From: Cyanobium sp. NS01 | Lineage (GTDB): Bacteria; Cyanobacteriota; Cyanobacteriia; PCC-6307; Cyanobiaceae | NCBI RefSeq assembly: GCF_014280235.1 | Contig: NZ_CP047940.1 | Location: forward strand, 2,356,001 to 2,420,000 | Reading direction: 5' to 3' | DNA: 64,000 nt | Shown: piece by piece, positions 35,454-44,932 of the stretch | How the letters are laid out: each line of letters starts with the position of its first letter | Position numbering within the stretch: position 1 is the first letter of the stretch | Position numbers and translations under genes: made by a program | The notes under the pieces: generated by a model | What the model was told of the DNA's origin: nothing | What the model saw: the letters and a program-made list of their open reading frames with translations, nothing else | Database searches by the model: none

Positions 35454-35536
35454 TGCCCACCGGGGGACTTGAACCCCCACGACCAAGGCCACTGGAACCT
35501 AAACCCAGCGCGTCTACCAAATTCCGCCAGGTGGGC
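35454..35536 (-). tRNA. tRNA-Leu (anticodon UAG)
   Basis: An 83-base class II tRNA. The acceptor stem is GCCCACC / GGTGGGC with discriminator A. The anticodon stem is CTGGG / TCCAG with loop TTTAGGT (anticodon TAG, reading CUN codons), followed by a long variable arm (GGCCTTGGTCGT region) and T arm GGGGG TTCAAGT CCCCC. CCA is not encoded. It lies on the same strand as and just upstream of crtR. Confidence 0.95.
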
Positions 35537-35632
35537 TGGTAGAGGAACTGTAAGCAGGGCCGCGATCCCAGATCCCAACCGCAGGCCCCCGCCAAGGGGT
35601 CGGCTCAGAATGGGGACTCTTGCCCCGAAGCC

Positions 35633-36523
35633 ATGCTTGCGACCCTGGGGGGAGCCCTGGCCCTGATGCTCGGGCTCACCGTGCTGCTGCTACCCGTGCT
35701 GGCCTCAGAGCTGAGCCGTCCCAGGGACTCGCTCTGGGGCGGCGTGGTGCTCCTGCTGGGCCTGGTGCTGGTGACCAGCGCCGAGCGGCTGAGGGGAGCG
35801 CCCATGCTGGCCGTGCTCTGCGGTGGACTGCTGGTGGGCCGGCTGGGCCTGGAGGTGGGACAGGCCCGCTGGCGCCAGCTGACGCCCGAGGAGCAGCAGC
35901 GCTTGTGGTCAACGGAACGCTGGCAGAAGAGCCTGGCGGAACTGGGCGCCAGCCTGGCCCGGCTGCTGGAGCTGGCCGGCGGCCTGGGGGCTGGAGTGCT
36001 GGGGTGGATGCGCCAGATGCGGCAGCCTCGCCAGACCACCAAGCGTTGGGTACGGCTTGAGCCCGGCCCCAGCCAGCCTGACCAGGCCGCTGAGCCCCCT
36101 CAGGAGCAGCCAGAGGGCGTGGATCAGGTGAGCGAGGTTCCTGCGGCGAACCTGCTGGCTGAGAGGCCTGAGCGGGCGGACGCGGCAGCCGTCGAAGGCG
36201 CCACTGAAGCGGTCGGGGGCACGCAGCAAGCCGAGGCGGCGCCGAGCGAAGAGGAGGCCGAGAAGGCAGAAACGAGCAGGCCTGGGGCTGCCTGCACGCC
36301 AGAGGTGGTTCAAGACGCTGAAGATTCGGCGCCAGCCGCCGCCGCCGAGGCCTCAGATCCCCCGGCCGACGTGGTGGTGGTCGACGGCCTCGATGGTGTC
36401 GAGGACTTGCTGCAGGAGCTGGAAGGCCCCCCGGACGCGGCCCCAGCCGAATCCCCAGAAGACCCTCAGACCAGCCCGCGCCCCCCCGCAGACCCTCCGC
36501 TCGCTCCAGGCGAAACGGGATAA
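35633..36523 (+). CDS. Ycf66 family protein
   Basis: The 296-residue protein has two or three hydrophobic segments in its first 75 residues (LGGALALMLGLTVLLLPVLA, GGVVLLLGLVLVTSAE, MLAVLCGGLLVGRLG), the Ycf66 N-terminal domain. An amphipathic region (QLTPEEQQRLWSTERWQKSL) follows. The last 150 residues are a low-complexity Ala/Glu/Pro tail ending in Pro-rich sequence. The WSTERWQ segment fits cyanobacterial members. Function unknown. ileS follows 24 bases after its stop and may be cotranscribed. Confidence 0.82.
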   Translation: MLATLGGALALMLGLTVLLLPVLASELSRPRDSLWGGVVLLLGLVLVTSAERLRGAPMLAVLCGGLLVGRLGLEVGQARWRQLTPEEQQRLWSTERWQKSLAELGASLARLLELAGGLGAGVLGWMRQMRQPRQTTKRWVRLEPGPSQPDQAAEPPQEQPEGVDQVSEVPAANLLAERPERADAAAVEGATEAVGGTQQAEAAPSEEEAEKAETSRPGAACTPEVVQDAEDSAPAAAAEASDPPADVVVVDGLDGVEDLLQELEGPPDAAPAESPEDPQTSPRPPADPPLAPGETG

Positions 36524-36547
36524 TCCCCCTTTGTTGCCCGAGGCGCC

Positions 36548-39535
36548 GTGACCGCCAGCTCCGCGCCTGCCTCCTACAAGGACACGCTCAACCTGCTGCA
36601 GACGGCGTTTGCGATGCGGGCCAACGCCAAGCAGCGCGAACCGGAGATCCAGGCCTTCTGGGCCGAAACCCAGCTCTACGAGCGCCTCAGCCGCAACAAC
36701 CCCGGTGAGACCTTCACCCTCCACGACGGCCCCCCCTACGCCAACGGGGCCCTGCATGTGGGCCACGCCCTCAACAAGATCCTCAAGGACATCATCAACA
36801 AGACAGCCCTGCTGCAGGGCCGTCGGGCGCGCTTTATCCCCGGCTGGGACTGCCATGGCCTGCCGATCGAGCTGAAGGTGCTGCAGGCGCTCAGCAGCGC
36901 CGAGCGGGCCGCCCTGACGCCGCTGAGCCTGCGGCAGAAGGCCCACGCCTATGCCCTCGAACAGGTGGAGGGTCAGAAGCGCGGCTTCCAGCGCTGGGGC
37001 ATCTGGGCCGACTGGCAGCAGCCCTACCTCACCCTGCAGAAGAGCTATGAGGCGGCCCAGATCCGGGTGTTCGGCCAGATGGTGCTGGCCGGCCACATCT
37101 ACCGGGGCCTGAAGCCGGTGCACTGGAGCCCCAGCTCCCGCACCGCCCTGGCCGAAGCCGAACTGGACTACCCCGAGGGCCACACCTCGCCAAGCGCCTA
37201 TGTGGCCTTTCCGGTGGTGGAACTGCCGCCCTCCCTGGCGGCACACCTGAGCGAGGCGGGGCTGGCCGCCGAGGCCGCCACCGCCCCCGGCGGCCTGGCG
37301 GTGGCGATCTGGACCACCACCCCCTGGACCCTGCCGGCCAACCTGGCGGTGTCCGTGAATGGCCGGCTCGACTACACGGTGTGCGCGGTGAGCCAGCCGG
37401 CCGGGGAGGCGAGCGGGCCTGCTGCGGGGGCCAGCCATCTGGTGGTGGCCAGCGCCCTGCGGGAGCAGCTGGAGACCAGCCTCGGCCTGGGCCTGGCGCC
37501 CCTGCTGCAGCTCAAGGGGGCCGAGCTGGAGGGTGTGCGCTACCGCCATCCCCTGCTGGAGCGCACCAGCCCCGTGCTGCTCGGCGGCGACTACATCACC
37601 ACCGAGGCCGGCACCGGCCTGGTGCACACGGCCCCCGGCCATGGCGTGGACGACTTCAACACCGGCCGCAAATACGGCCTGCCGGTGCTCTGTCCGGTGG
37701 ACGAGGCCGGCACCCTCACGGCCGAGGCGGGGCCATTCGCGGGCACCAACGTGCTCAAGGACGCCAACCCCGCCATCCTGGCGGCCCTGGAGCAGAGCGG
37801 CCTGCTGCTCAAGCAGGAGCGCTACGCGCACCGCTACCCCTACGACTGGCGCACCAAGAAACCCACCATCTTTCGGGCCACTGAACAGTGGTTCGCCTCC
37901 GTGGAGGGGTTCCGCAGCCAGGCCCTTGAGGCGATCGCCGCAGTGGAGTGGCTGCCCGCCAGCGGCCGCAACCGGATCGAGGCGATGGTGGGTGAGCGGG
38001 GCGACTGGTGCATCTCGCGCCAGCGCACCTGGGGGGTGCCGATTCCGGTGTTCTTCCACCGCCAGCGGGGCGACGTGCTGCTCAACGCCGACACCCTTGC
38101 CCACATCGAGGCCCTGATCGCCGAGCACGGCGCCGACGCATGGTGGCAGCGCGATGAAGCCGAGCTGCTGCCACCCGCCTATGCCGCCGAAGCGGCCGAG
38201 TGGCGCAAGGGCACCGACACCATGGACGTGTGGTTCGATTCCGGCTCCTCCTGGGCCGGCGTGCTGGGCGGCCTGGACGGCAGCCAGGCGAGGGCCCCGG
38301 AGCTCACCTATCCCGCCGATCTCTACCTGGAAGGCAGCGACCAGCACCGGGGCTGGTTCCAGAGCAGCCTGCTCACCTCCGTGGCGGTGAACGGCACAGC
38401 CCCCTACCGGCGGGTGCTCACCCACGGCTTCACCCTCGATGAGAAGGGCCGCAAGATGAGCAAATCCCTGGGCAACGTGGTGGATCCCACCGTGCTGGTG
38501 GAGGGCGGCAGGAATGAAAAGCAGGAGCCGGCCTATGGCGCCGATGTGCTGCGCCTGTGGGTGAGCTCGGTGGATTACTCCGCCGACGTGCCGCTGGGCC
38601 CAGGCATCGTCAAGCAACTCGCCGACGTGTACCGCAAAGTGCGCAACACGGCCCGCTATCTGCTGGGCAACCTGCACGATTTCGACCCGCGGCCCGCCAC
38701 GGCCGGAGGTGACGCGGTGGCCTACGACGCGCTGCCCCTGCTGGATCGCTGGATGCTGCAGCGCACGGCCTCACTGATCGATGCGGTGACCGCCGATTTC
38801 GAGCGCTTCGAGTTCTATCGCTTCTTCCAGGCCCTGCAGAACTTCTGCGTGGTGGATCTCTCGAACGTGTACCTCGACATCGCCAAGGACCGGCTCTACG
38901 TGAGCGCGGCAGGCTCGTTCCGGCGCCGCAGTTGCCAGACGGTGCTGAGCCTGGTGGTGGAGCGGCTGGCCGGCCTGATCGCCCCGGTGCTGTGCCACAT
39001 GGCTGAAGACATCTGGCAGAACCTGCCCTATGCCGTGGCGGAGGCCTCGGTGTTCGAGCGGGGCTGGCCCACGGCGCCGGCCAGCTGGCGCCAGCCGGCC
39101 CTGGAGGAGCCCATGGACCAGATCCTGGCCCTGCGTGCCCTGGTCAACCGCCAGCTGGAGAGCTGCCGCAAGCAGGGCGGCAAGGGGCCTGAGTCCAAGG
39201 GAGGCGCTGACGGCCTGGGGGCCTCGCTGGAGGCTCAGGTGCACCTGGAACTCGGCAGCGACGCCGCCCCCCTGCGCCAGGCCCTGGCCTGGCTGGAGGC
39301 GAGCCCCTGCCCCGAGGTGGACAACCTGGCCGACTGGCTGCTGGTGTCCTCCCTGCAGCGCGGCGGCAGCCCCTTCGACACCGTTCTGGCCGCGGACCAG
39401 GAGCAGGGCATCAGCGTGGCGATTGCCCGCGCCGAAGGCCAGAAGTGCGAGCGCTGCTGGCACTACACCCAGGACATCGGCCAGTACAGCGCCCACCCAA
39501 GCCTCTGCGGCCGCTGTGTGACCGCCCTGAGCTGA
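36548..39535 (+). CDS. ileS: Isoleucine-tRNA ligase
   Basis: A 995-residue class I synthetase. The HIGH-type motif is in PPYANGALHVGHALNKIL, the editing (CP1) domain lies at about 200-430 with TTTPWTLPAN and GTGLVHTAPGHG, and the KMSKS motif is in DEKGRKMSKSLGN. A C-terminal zinc finger has CERCWHYT and LCGRCVTAL. All motifs are intact. The GTG at 36548 is the start. The tail-to-tail neighbour DUF7734 begins 22 bases beyond its stop. Confidence 0.98.
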   Translation: MTASSAPASYKDTLNLLQTAFAMRANAKQREPEIQAFWAETQLYERLSRNNPGETFTLHDGPPYANGALHVGHALNKILKDIINKTALLQGRRARFIPGWDCHGLPIELKVLQALSSAERAALTPLSLRQKAHAYALEQVEGQKRGFQRWGIWADWQQPYLTLQKSYEAAQIRVFGQMVLAGHIYRGLKPVHWSPSSRTALAEAELDYPEGHTSPSAYVAFPVVELPPSLAAHLSEAGLAAEAATAPGGLAVAIWTTTPWTLPANLAVSVNGRLDYTVCAVSQPAGEASGPAAGASHLVVASALREQLETSLGLGLAPLLQLKGAELEGVRYRHPLLERTSPVLLGGDYITTEAGTGLVHTAPGHGVDDFNTGRKYGLPVLCPVDEAGTLTAEAGPFAGTNVLKDANPAILAALEQSGLLLKQERYAHRYPYDWRTKKPTIFRATEQWFASVEGFRSQALEAIAAVEWLPASGRNRIEAMVGERGDWCISRQRTWGVPIPVFFHRQRGDVLLNADTLAHIEALIAEHGADAWWQRDEAELLPPAYAAEAAEWRKGTDTMDVWFDSGSSWAGVLGGLDGSQARAPELTYPADLYLEGSDQHRGWFQSSLLTSVAVNGTAPYRRVLTHGFTLDEKGRKMSKSLGNVVDPTVLVEGGRNEKQEPAYGADVLRLWVSSVDYSADVPLGPGIVKQLADVYRKVRNTARYLLGNLHDFDPRPATAGGDAVAYDALPLLDRWMLQRTASLIDAVTADFERFEFYRFFQALQNFCVVDLSNVYLDIAKDRLYVSAAGSFRRRSCQTVLSLVVERLAGLIAPVLCHMAEDIWQNLPYAVAEASVFERGWPTAPASWRQPALEEPMDQILALRALVNRQLESCRKQGGKGPESKGGADGLGASLEAQVHLELGSDAAPLRQALAWLEASPCPEVDNLADWLLVSSLQRGGSPFDTVLAADQEQGISVAIARAEGQKCERCWHYTQDIGQYSAHPSLCGRCVTALS

Positions 39536-39557
39536 GCGGGCCCAGGGCCGGCGCGTC

Positions 39558-39851
39558 TCAGAGCCAGGCCTGGGGCTCCAGAAAGGTGCTGGCGGGCAGC
39601 GGCCCGGCCAGCACCACTTCTGAGCCTGGGGTCAGAGGACCCTGGAGCAGCTCAGCCGACTCCAGGCTGGCGGCGGCCGGCAGCACGGGCTGGTCGGGAT
39701 CGAAGGCCGTGGGGTGGGTGGTGCTGCAGGAGAAACCCCGGAAGATCAGCAGCTCCAGCGGGTCGGCCTCCAGGCTGCCCCGCAGGCGCAGCACCCGATC
39801 CGGCCGGGCGCGGCTGAGCTCTTCCAGGCGGGCCAGCAGCTCAGAAGTCAC
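39558..39851 (-). CDS. DUF7734-like small protein
   Basis: A 97-residue protein from GTG 39851 (MTSELLARLEEL with GTG as initiator). It has the pattern VLRLRGSLEADPLELLIFRGFSCSTTHPTAFDPDQPVLP that I associate with the cyanobacterial/plastid DUF7734 family, and ends LPASTFLEPQAWL. Its start overlaps the stop of the DUF3177 gene by 11 bases, so the pair is translationally coupled. The frame continues upstream inside DUF3177 but that part is Trp/Cys-rich and not coding. Function unknown. Confidence 0.7.
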   Translation of the reverse strand: MTSELLARLEELSRARPDRVLRLRGSLEADPLELLIFRGFSCSTTHPTAFDPDQPVLPAAASLESAELLQGPLTPGSEVVLAGPLPASTFLEPQAWL

Positions 39852-40464
39852 CGGCCACCCTCCCCTGGCGCGGCAGGCGCACCAGCAGCCACTGCAGCAG
39901 GCCCACGGCGTAGCCCACCAGAGCCAGATAGCCCACGAAAGCGGCCACGGCAGGCGTCCACTGCCCCCCGAACACGAAGCCGAACACGGCGGCCCCATGG
40001 CGATGCAGCTCCTGGGGGGCCTGCAGCCAGGCCAGGCAGCGGGCGTCTCCCAGCCGCTCGGGGGCCATGCAGCCCAGGGCCGTGGCACTGAACAGGGCAC
40101 TGAGCGGCGCCCAGAAGGTGATCGACCAGCGCCAGATGCGCAGGGTCAGGGGCAGGGGCCGCCAGGGGGGCAGGTCGGCGAGCTCCTCATTCAGATCCAC
40201 CCACAGCCAGAGGCTCACCACCAGCAGCAAAGGGCCGATCAGCGCCAGCAGCAGCCCGGCGGGGCGGCGGTCGGTGAGCAGCAGCACCGCGATCAGCAGC
40301 AGGCTCGACACCTTCCAGTAGATCCCCAGCAGCCGCAGCAGCGCCCGCTCCCGCCGCAGGGCGGCCCAGAGCAGCAGCACCAGCGGCAGTCCCACGGTGA
40401 ACAACACCGCCAAACGGACGTCCAGCCACACCAGGGAGCGGTACAGCGAATCCGGCACAGGCAT
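39841..40464 (-). CDS. DUF3177 family membrane protein
   Basis: A 207-residue integral membrane protein with about five hydrophobic segments (LAVLFTVGLPLVLLLWAAL, LLLIAVLLLT, LLLALIGPLLLVVSLWLWVDL, ALFSATALGCM, AAFVGYLALVGYAVGLLQWLLV). ATG 40464 (MPVPDSLYRSLVWLD) fits the family better than the in-frame ATG at 40518, which would overlap the divergent FIST gene. DUF3177 proteins are cyanobacterial and of unknown function. It is coupled to the DUF7734 gene downstream. Confidence 0.8.
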   Translation of the reverse strand: MPVPDSLYRSLVWLDVRLAVLFTVGLPLVLLLWAALRRERALLRLLGIYWKVSSLLLIAVLLLTDRRPAGLLLALIGPLLLVVSLWLWVDLNEELADLPPWRPLPLTLRIWRWSITFWAPLSALFSATALGCMAPERLGDARCLAWLQAPQELHRHGAAVFGFVFGGQWTPAVAAFVGYLALVGYAVGLLQWLLVRLPRQGRVAGDF

Positions 40465-40516
40465 GGTTCGGTAAGGCGCCATTATCCGCATGTGCTGCTG
40501 GCGATAGGGTCCGCCC

Positions 40517-41821
40517 ATGGCTGCGTTCTCACTGCCCCGTTGGTTGATCCCGCGTCAGGGGCCCGGCCCCAACGCCCCGTGGTGCCGCACAGCCCTGTCC
40601 AGAGAGACCTCCCTGGACGGCAGTCTTCAGGAGATCAGCCAGCAGCTGCGCGGGGTCGGCGCTGCCGACCTGGCCCTGGTGTTCGTGTCCTCCAGCTACG
40701 CCAGCGATCTGCCCCGCCTGCTGCCCCTGCTGCAGCAGCGCTTCAGGGCCAACCACTGGCTCGGCTGCCTCGGCGGCGGCGTGGTGGGCACCCCGGCCGA
40801 CGGACTCAGCTGCGAGCTGGAGCAGGAGCCCGGCATCAGCCTGATGCTGCTGGGGCTGCCGGGGGCGACGCTGCAGCCCTTCGCGATCCAGGGCGACGCC
40901 CTGCCCGATCTCGACGGGCCAGCCGAGCCCTGGCTGGCCTTGCTGGGTGATCCCGATCCCCGGGCCGCCCACTCGATGCTGCTGCTGATCGACCCGGCTT
41001 TCCCCGCCATCAACGACCTGATCAGTGGCCTCGACTACGCCTGTCCCGCTGCCGTGAAGGTGGGTGGGATCGCCGGCCAGCACAGCGCCCGCCACGGCTC
41101 GCTCCTGCTCGGTGATCAGGTGCTCAGCGGCGTGGTGGGCTGTCTGATCGGCGGCGCCTGGGGGATCGATCCAGTGGTGGCCCAGGGCTGCCGGCCGATC
41201 GGCCCGGTCTTCGAGGTGGAGCAGGCCGAGCGCAACGTGGTGCTGGAGGTCAGCCAGAACAGCCGCCGCAACAGCCCGGTGGCCGCCCTGCAGGACATCC
41301 TGATCGGCCTCTCACCCCAGGAACGGGACCTGGTGAAGCACTCCCTCTTCCTCGGCGTGGGCCGCAACAGCTTCAGCCTCGAGAGCAGTGAGACCAACGA
41401 GCCCACGGCCTTCCTGGTCCGCAATCTGATCGGGGTGGATCCCCGCAACGGCGCCGTGGCGGTGGCGGAGCGGATGCGGGTGGGCCAGCAGGTGCAGTTC
41501 CAGCTCAGGGATGCCACCGCCTCACGCCAGGAACTGCGCCAGCTGCTGGCCAGCCAGCGAGACCGCCAGGCTCAGCCGCTGGCCACCCTGCTGTTCGCCT
41601 GCCTGGGCAGGGGCCAGGGGCTCTATGGCGAGGCCGATGGCGATGTGACGCTGTGCCGCGAGGCCTTCGGCACCCTGCCGGTGGCCGGAGCCTTCTGCAA
41701 CGGCGAGATCGGCCCGATCGCCGGCGGCACCCATCTGCATGGCTACACCGCCAGCTGGGGGTTCCTGGTGCCCCGTGCCGACAGCGCAGCGCCCAGCGCC
41801 CGCGTGGAGGCCGGCGGCTGA
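40517..41821 (+). CDS. FIST domain protein
   Basis: This 434-residue protein combines FIST_N (about 35-240, with [21 protein letters not shown] and [15 protein letters not shown]) and FIST_C (about 250-420, with [30 protein letters not shown] and [11 protein letters not shown] / [13 protein letters not shown]). FIST domains are presumed small-molecule (amino-acid) sensors, usually fused to signalling outputs. Here no output domain is present, so it may act with a partner or as an F-box-like homologue. It overlaps trmB by one base (TGATG). Confidence 0.88.
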   Translation: MAAFSLPRWLIPRQGPGPNAPWCRTALSRETSLDGSLQEISQQLRGVGAADLALVFVSSSYASDLPRLLPLLQQRFRANHWLGCLGGGVVGTPADGLSCELEQEPGISLMLLGLPGATLQPFAIQGDALPDLDGPAEPWLALLGDPDPRAAHSMLLLIDPAFPAINDLISGLDYACPAAVKVGGIAGQHSARHGSLLLGDQVLSGVVGCLIGGAWGIDPVVAQGCRPIGPVFEVEQAERNVVLEVSQNSRRNSPVAALQDILIGLSPQERDLVKHSLFLGVGRNSFSLESSETNEPTAFLVRNLIGVDPRNGAVAVAERMRVGQQVQFQLRDATASRQELRQLLASQRDRQAQPLATLLFACLGRGQGLYGEADGDVTLCREAFGTLPVAGAFCNGEIGPIAGGTHLHGYTASWGFLVPRADSAAPSARVEAGG

Positions 41822-42516
41822 TGGTGCGTCAGCACGTCAACCCCCTCAGCAGCTACCACCAGGCTCCCCGGCCGCTGCCGCCGCCGGCTGAGCTGTTTGA
41901 GCAGCCCAGCCGGCCGATCCATCTCGACATCGGCTGTGCCCGTGGCCGCTTTCTGCTGGCCATGGCCGAGGCCGAACCCCAGCGCAACTACCTGGGCCTG
42001 GAGATCCGCCTGCCGCTGGTGGAGGCCGCCGAGGCCGAGCGCGAAGCCCTTCAGCTGGCTCAGGCGCGGATCCTCTACGCCAACGCCAACGTGAGCCTGG
42101 GGCCCTGGCTGGCCCAGCTGCAGCCGGGGCAACTGGAGCGCGTCTCGATCCAGTTCCCCGACCCCTGGTTCAAGCACCGGCACCACAAGCGACGGGTGCT
42201 GCAACCCGCCCTGCTGAACGCCCTGGCTGGTGCGCTGCTGCCGGGCCGGGAGCTGTTCATCCAGAGCGATGTGGAGGCGGTCGTGCTGCCGATGGTGGCG
42301 CTGATTGAGGCGAGCGGCTGCTTCACACGTCCCGCTGCCGACCCGCGGCCCTGGCGCCCCACCAACCCGCTGCCGGTGCCCACCGAACGGGAACGCTTCG
42401 TGCTGGACCGGGGCCTGCCGGTCTACCGGGTGCTCTACCGGCGCAATGACCAGCCAGTGCCGTCGCTGGCGGAGCTGGAGCCGGGTCCGATGGCCGCCAG
42501 TGCCTCCCACCCATAA
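41821..42516 (+). CDS. trmB: tRNA (guanine-N7-)-methyltransferase
   Basis: TrmB methylates G46 of tRNAs with SAM. The 231-residue protein shows the SAM-binding [16 protein letters not shown], the acidic LGLEIR loop, and the family motif [16 protein letters not shown]. The C-terminal [22 protein letters not shown] region holds the conserved Thr/Glu substrate residues. The ATG overlaps the FIST stop. An IctB-like gene follows closely, so FIST, trmB and the next genes may form one operon. Confidence 0.95.
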   Translation: MVRQHVNPLSSYHQAPRPLPPPAELFEQPSRPIHLDIGCARGRFLLAMAEAEPQRNYLGLEIRLPLVEAAEAEREALQLAQARILYANANVSLGPWLAQLQPGQLERVSIQFPDPWFKHRHHKRRVLQPALLNALAGALLPGRELFIQSDVEAVVLPMVALIEASGCFTRPAADPRPWRPTNPLPVPTERERFVLDRGLPVYRVLYRRNDQPVPSLAELEPGPMAASASHP

Positions 42517-42542
42517 TCCGGCCAGACACCTCGATCGCCGCC

Positions 42543-43862
42543 GTGGCTGATTCCATCCGGCCCGCCTCTCCCCCGCTGCTGCTGCGCTGGCAGGGGCTGC
42601 TGGGGCATGGCGGTGGCCCGCTGGCCCAGCGCCTGGTGCCGATCGCCGGCCTCACGCTCTGCGCCCTGCTGGCAGGGCTCCCCTTCCTCACAAGGGCGGG
42701 GATGTCGCTCCTGATCCTGGCCTGTGGCCTGCTGTGGCTGCTGCTGGCCCTGCGCCGGCCGCCGGGGGGGATCGGCGCCCTGCATGGCTGGATCCTGGCC
42801 ATCCTGGCGGTGGCCCTGCTGGCCACGGGGTTCTCACCGGTGCCGGTGGAGGCCACCAAGGGTCTGCTCAAGCTGGTGAGCTATCTGGGCGTCTACGCCC
42901 TGATGCAGGAGCTGCTGGTGCAGGCGCCTGCCTGGTGGGACCGCCTGGTGGCAGCCCTGCTGGGCGGCCAGCTGCTGGCCTCGGTGATCGGGCTGCGCCA
43001 GCTCTACGCCGACACCAGCGCCCTGGCCCGCTGGGCCGATCCCAACTCCGTGAGTGAAGGCACGGTGCGCATCTACAGCACCCTGGGCAACCCCAACCTG
43101 CTGGGCGGCTACCTGCTGCCGATCCTGCCCCTGGCCGTGGCGGCCCTGCTGCGCTGGCAGGGCTGGCCCTCCAGGCTGTTCGCCCTCAGCGCCCTGGGCC
43201 TGGGCACCGCAGCCCTGGTGCTCACCTACAGCCGCGGCGCCTGGATGGCCCTGGTGGTGCAGGCGGCGGTGGTGCTGCTGCTGTTGGCCCTGGGGCTCAC
43301 CCGCAGCTGGCCGCTGCTGTGGCGGCGGCTGGTTCCGCTGTTGCTGCTGCTGCTGGCCACGGCCCTGCTGGTGGTGCTGGTGACCCAGGTGGAGCCCCTG
43401 CGGGTGCGGGTGATGAGCCTGGTGGCGGGTCGCGAGGACAGCTCCAACAACTTCCGCATCAACGTGTGGCTGGCCGCCCTGGACATGATTCAGGCCCGGC
43501 CCTGGCTGGGGATCGGCCCTGGCAACGAGGCCTTCAACCGCATCTACCCGCTGTTCCAGCAGCCCAAGTTCAACGCCCTGAGCGCCTACTCGATCCCCCT
43601 GGAGCTGGCCGTGGAAGCGGGCATTCCAGGCCTGCTGGCGGGGGTGGGCCTGGTGCTCACGAGCCTGCGGGAGGGGCTGCGCAGCTGGAACGCGGCCGGC
43701 AACGACGCCCTGCCCGCCCTCGCCGCCCTGGCCGTGATCGCAGGCCTGGCGGTGCAGGGACTCACCGACACGATCTTCTTCCGGCCGGAGGTGCAGCTCA
43801 GCGCCTGGTTCAGCGTGGCCACCCTGGCTGCCGCCAGCCAGCGGCGCCGCCTGCAGGGCTGA
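42543..43862 (+). CDS. IctB/O-antigen-ligase-like membrane protein
   Basis: The 439-residue protein has 10-12 hydrophobic segments. The Wzy_C/O-antigen ligase signature lies in the large loop (NPNLLGGYLLPILPLAV, LTYSRGAWMALVV, RPWLGIGPGNEAFNRIYP). In cyanobacteria this family is called IctB because of an early link to inorganic carbon accumulation, but a bicarbonate-transport role is not proved and a glycan polymerase/ligase role is at least as likely. The GTG start lies 27 bases after trmB. The next gene starts 5 bases beyond its stop. Confidence 0.85.
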   Translation: MADSIRPASPPLLLRWQGLLGHGGGPLAQRLVPIAGLTLCALLAGLPFLTRAGMSLLILACGLLWLLLALRRPPGGIGALHGWILAILAVALLATGFSPVPVEATKGLLKLVSYLGVYALMQELLVQAPAWWDRLVAALLGGQLLASVIGLRQLYADTSALARWADPNSVSEGTVRIYSTLGNPNLLGGYLLPILPLAVAALLRWQGWPSRLFALSALGLGTAALVLTYSRGAWMALVVQAAVVLLLLALGLTRSWPLLWRRLVPLLLLLLATALLVVLVTQVEPLRVRVMSLVAGREDSSNNFRINVWLAALDMIQARPWLGIGPGNEAFNRIYPLFQQPKFNALSAYSIPLELAVEAGIPGLLAGVGLVLTSLREGLRSWNAAGNDALPALAALAVIAGLAVQGLTDTIFFRPEVQLSAWFSVATLAAASQRRRLQG

Positions 43863-43866
43863 AGCG

Positions 43867-44898
43867 ATGGCAGAGGCGGCGATGGCACCCCCAGCCCTGA
43901 TCGCCGGCTTCGACGCCGGCCAGACCCACACCACCTGTCGGCTGGCCCAGCGCGACCCCGGCGGCAGCTGGACCTGTCTCGCTCAGGGAGAGGGCCCCGG
44001 CGTTCGCCACCTCGCTGCGCCCGGCGGTCCCGAGGCCTTCTGCCAGGCCCTGCGCACCAGCCTGGCTCTGGCCCTGGCGGCCTCCGGCCTCAGCGACGGG
44101 GCCCCAGTGCCCGCTGGAGCGCGCCAGCAGCACCTGCCGGGCCACCATCCCCTGCTGGCGGCGGTGGGCATCGGCGCCAGCGGCATCGAAGTGGGCAGCG
44201 GCATCCAGGCCGAGGGCACCCGGCTGGCCGCCGAGGCCCTGCAGCTGCCCCACGGTCGCCTGCTGGTGACCGGCGATGAGCGCGCCGCCCTGCGGGGCGC
44301 CATGGGGACCGCCCCGGAGGGGCTGGTGCTGATCAGCGGCACCGGCACGATCGCCGTGGGCCGCAACCGTGAGGGCCGCGAGCACCGCTGTGCCGGCTGG
44401 GGCTGGCTGCTGGATGGGATGGGCTCGGCCATGGACATCGGCCGCGATGGGCTGGGCGTGTCCCTGGAGATGGCCGATGGCCGCCGGCCAGGCAGCGATC
44501 TGAGAAGGCGGCTGTGGGACGAGCTGGGCCTTGATCCGGATCAGCCCCACAGTCCCCAGGCCATCAAGGCCCTGGTGGTGACGCCGGAATTCGGCCCGGC
44601 GGGGTTCGCGCGGCTGGCCCCGGTGGTGGTGGCCTGCGCGGAAGACGGCGATGCCGCCGCCCGGGCCATCGTGCGCCGCCATGCCGGGGCCCTGGCGGCG
44701 ATGGCGGCCACCATCGCCCGGGAGCTGGACCTGGAGCAGCCCCGGATCTGGCCCATGGGTGGAGCCCTGGAGCACCTCAGAGGCCTGCGCCGGCAGCTGG
44801 AGCTGGCCCTGGAAAGCCAACTGCCCCAGGCCAGTCTCGCCACGCCCGCTGGCGACGCCTGCGCCGGAGCCCTGGCCCTCGCGGCTGAACAGCTCTGA
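43867..44898 (+). CDS. BadF/BadG-type kinase (N-acetylglucosamine kinase-like)
   Basis: A 343-residue ASKHA-fold protein with the phosphate-1 motif IAGFDAGQTHTTC, the phosphate-2 motif LISGTGTIAVGRN, WGWLLDGMGSAMDIG and the adenosine motif PMGGALEHL. This matches the BadF/BadG/BcrA family, where single-domain members are mostly N-acetylglucosamine or other sugar kinases. Sugar recycling from cell-wall or glycan turnover is plausible given the IctB/Wzy-like gene immediately upstream, but the substrate cannot be read. Confidence 0.85.
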   Translation: MAEAAMAPPALIAGFDAGQTHTTCRLAQRDPGGSWTCLAQGEGPGVRHLAAPGGPEAFCQALRTSLALALAASGLSDGAPVPAGARQQHLPGHHPLLAAVGIGASGIEVGSGIQAEGTRLAAEALQLPHGRLLVTGDERAALRGAMGTAPEGLVLISGTGTIAVGRNREGREHRCAGWGWLLDGMGSAMDIGRDGLGVSLEMADGRRPGSDLRRRLWDELGLDPDQPHSPQAIKALVVTPEFGPAGFARLAPVVVACAEDGDAAARAIVRRHAGALAAMAATIARELDLEQPRIWPMGGALEHLRGLRRQLELALESQLPQASLATPAGDACAGALALAAEQL

Positions 44899-44932
44899 GC
44901 GCGACGGCGCACGTCCAGCAGCCAGCAGCGGC

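Noticed and set aside
36353..38677. 774-residue minus-strand frame across ycf66/ileS
   Set aside because: Antisense shadow of ileS with no recognisable motif; long stop-free frames are expected at this G+C.
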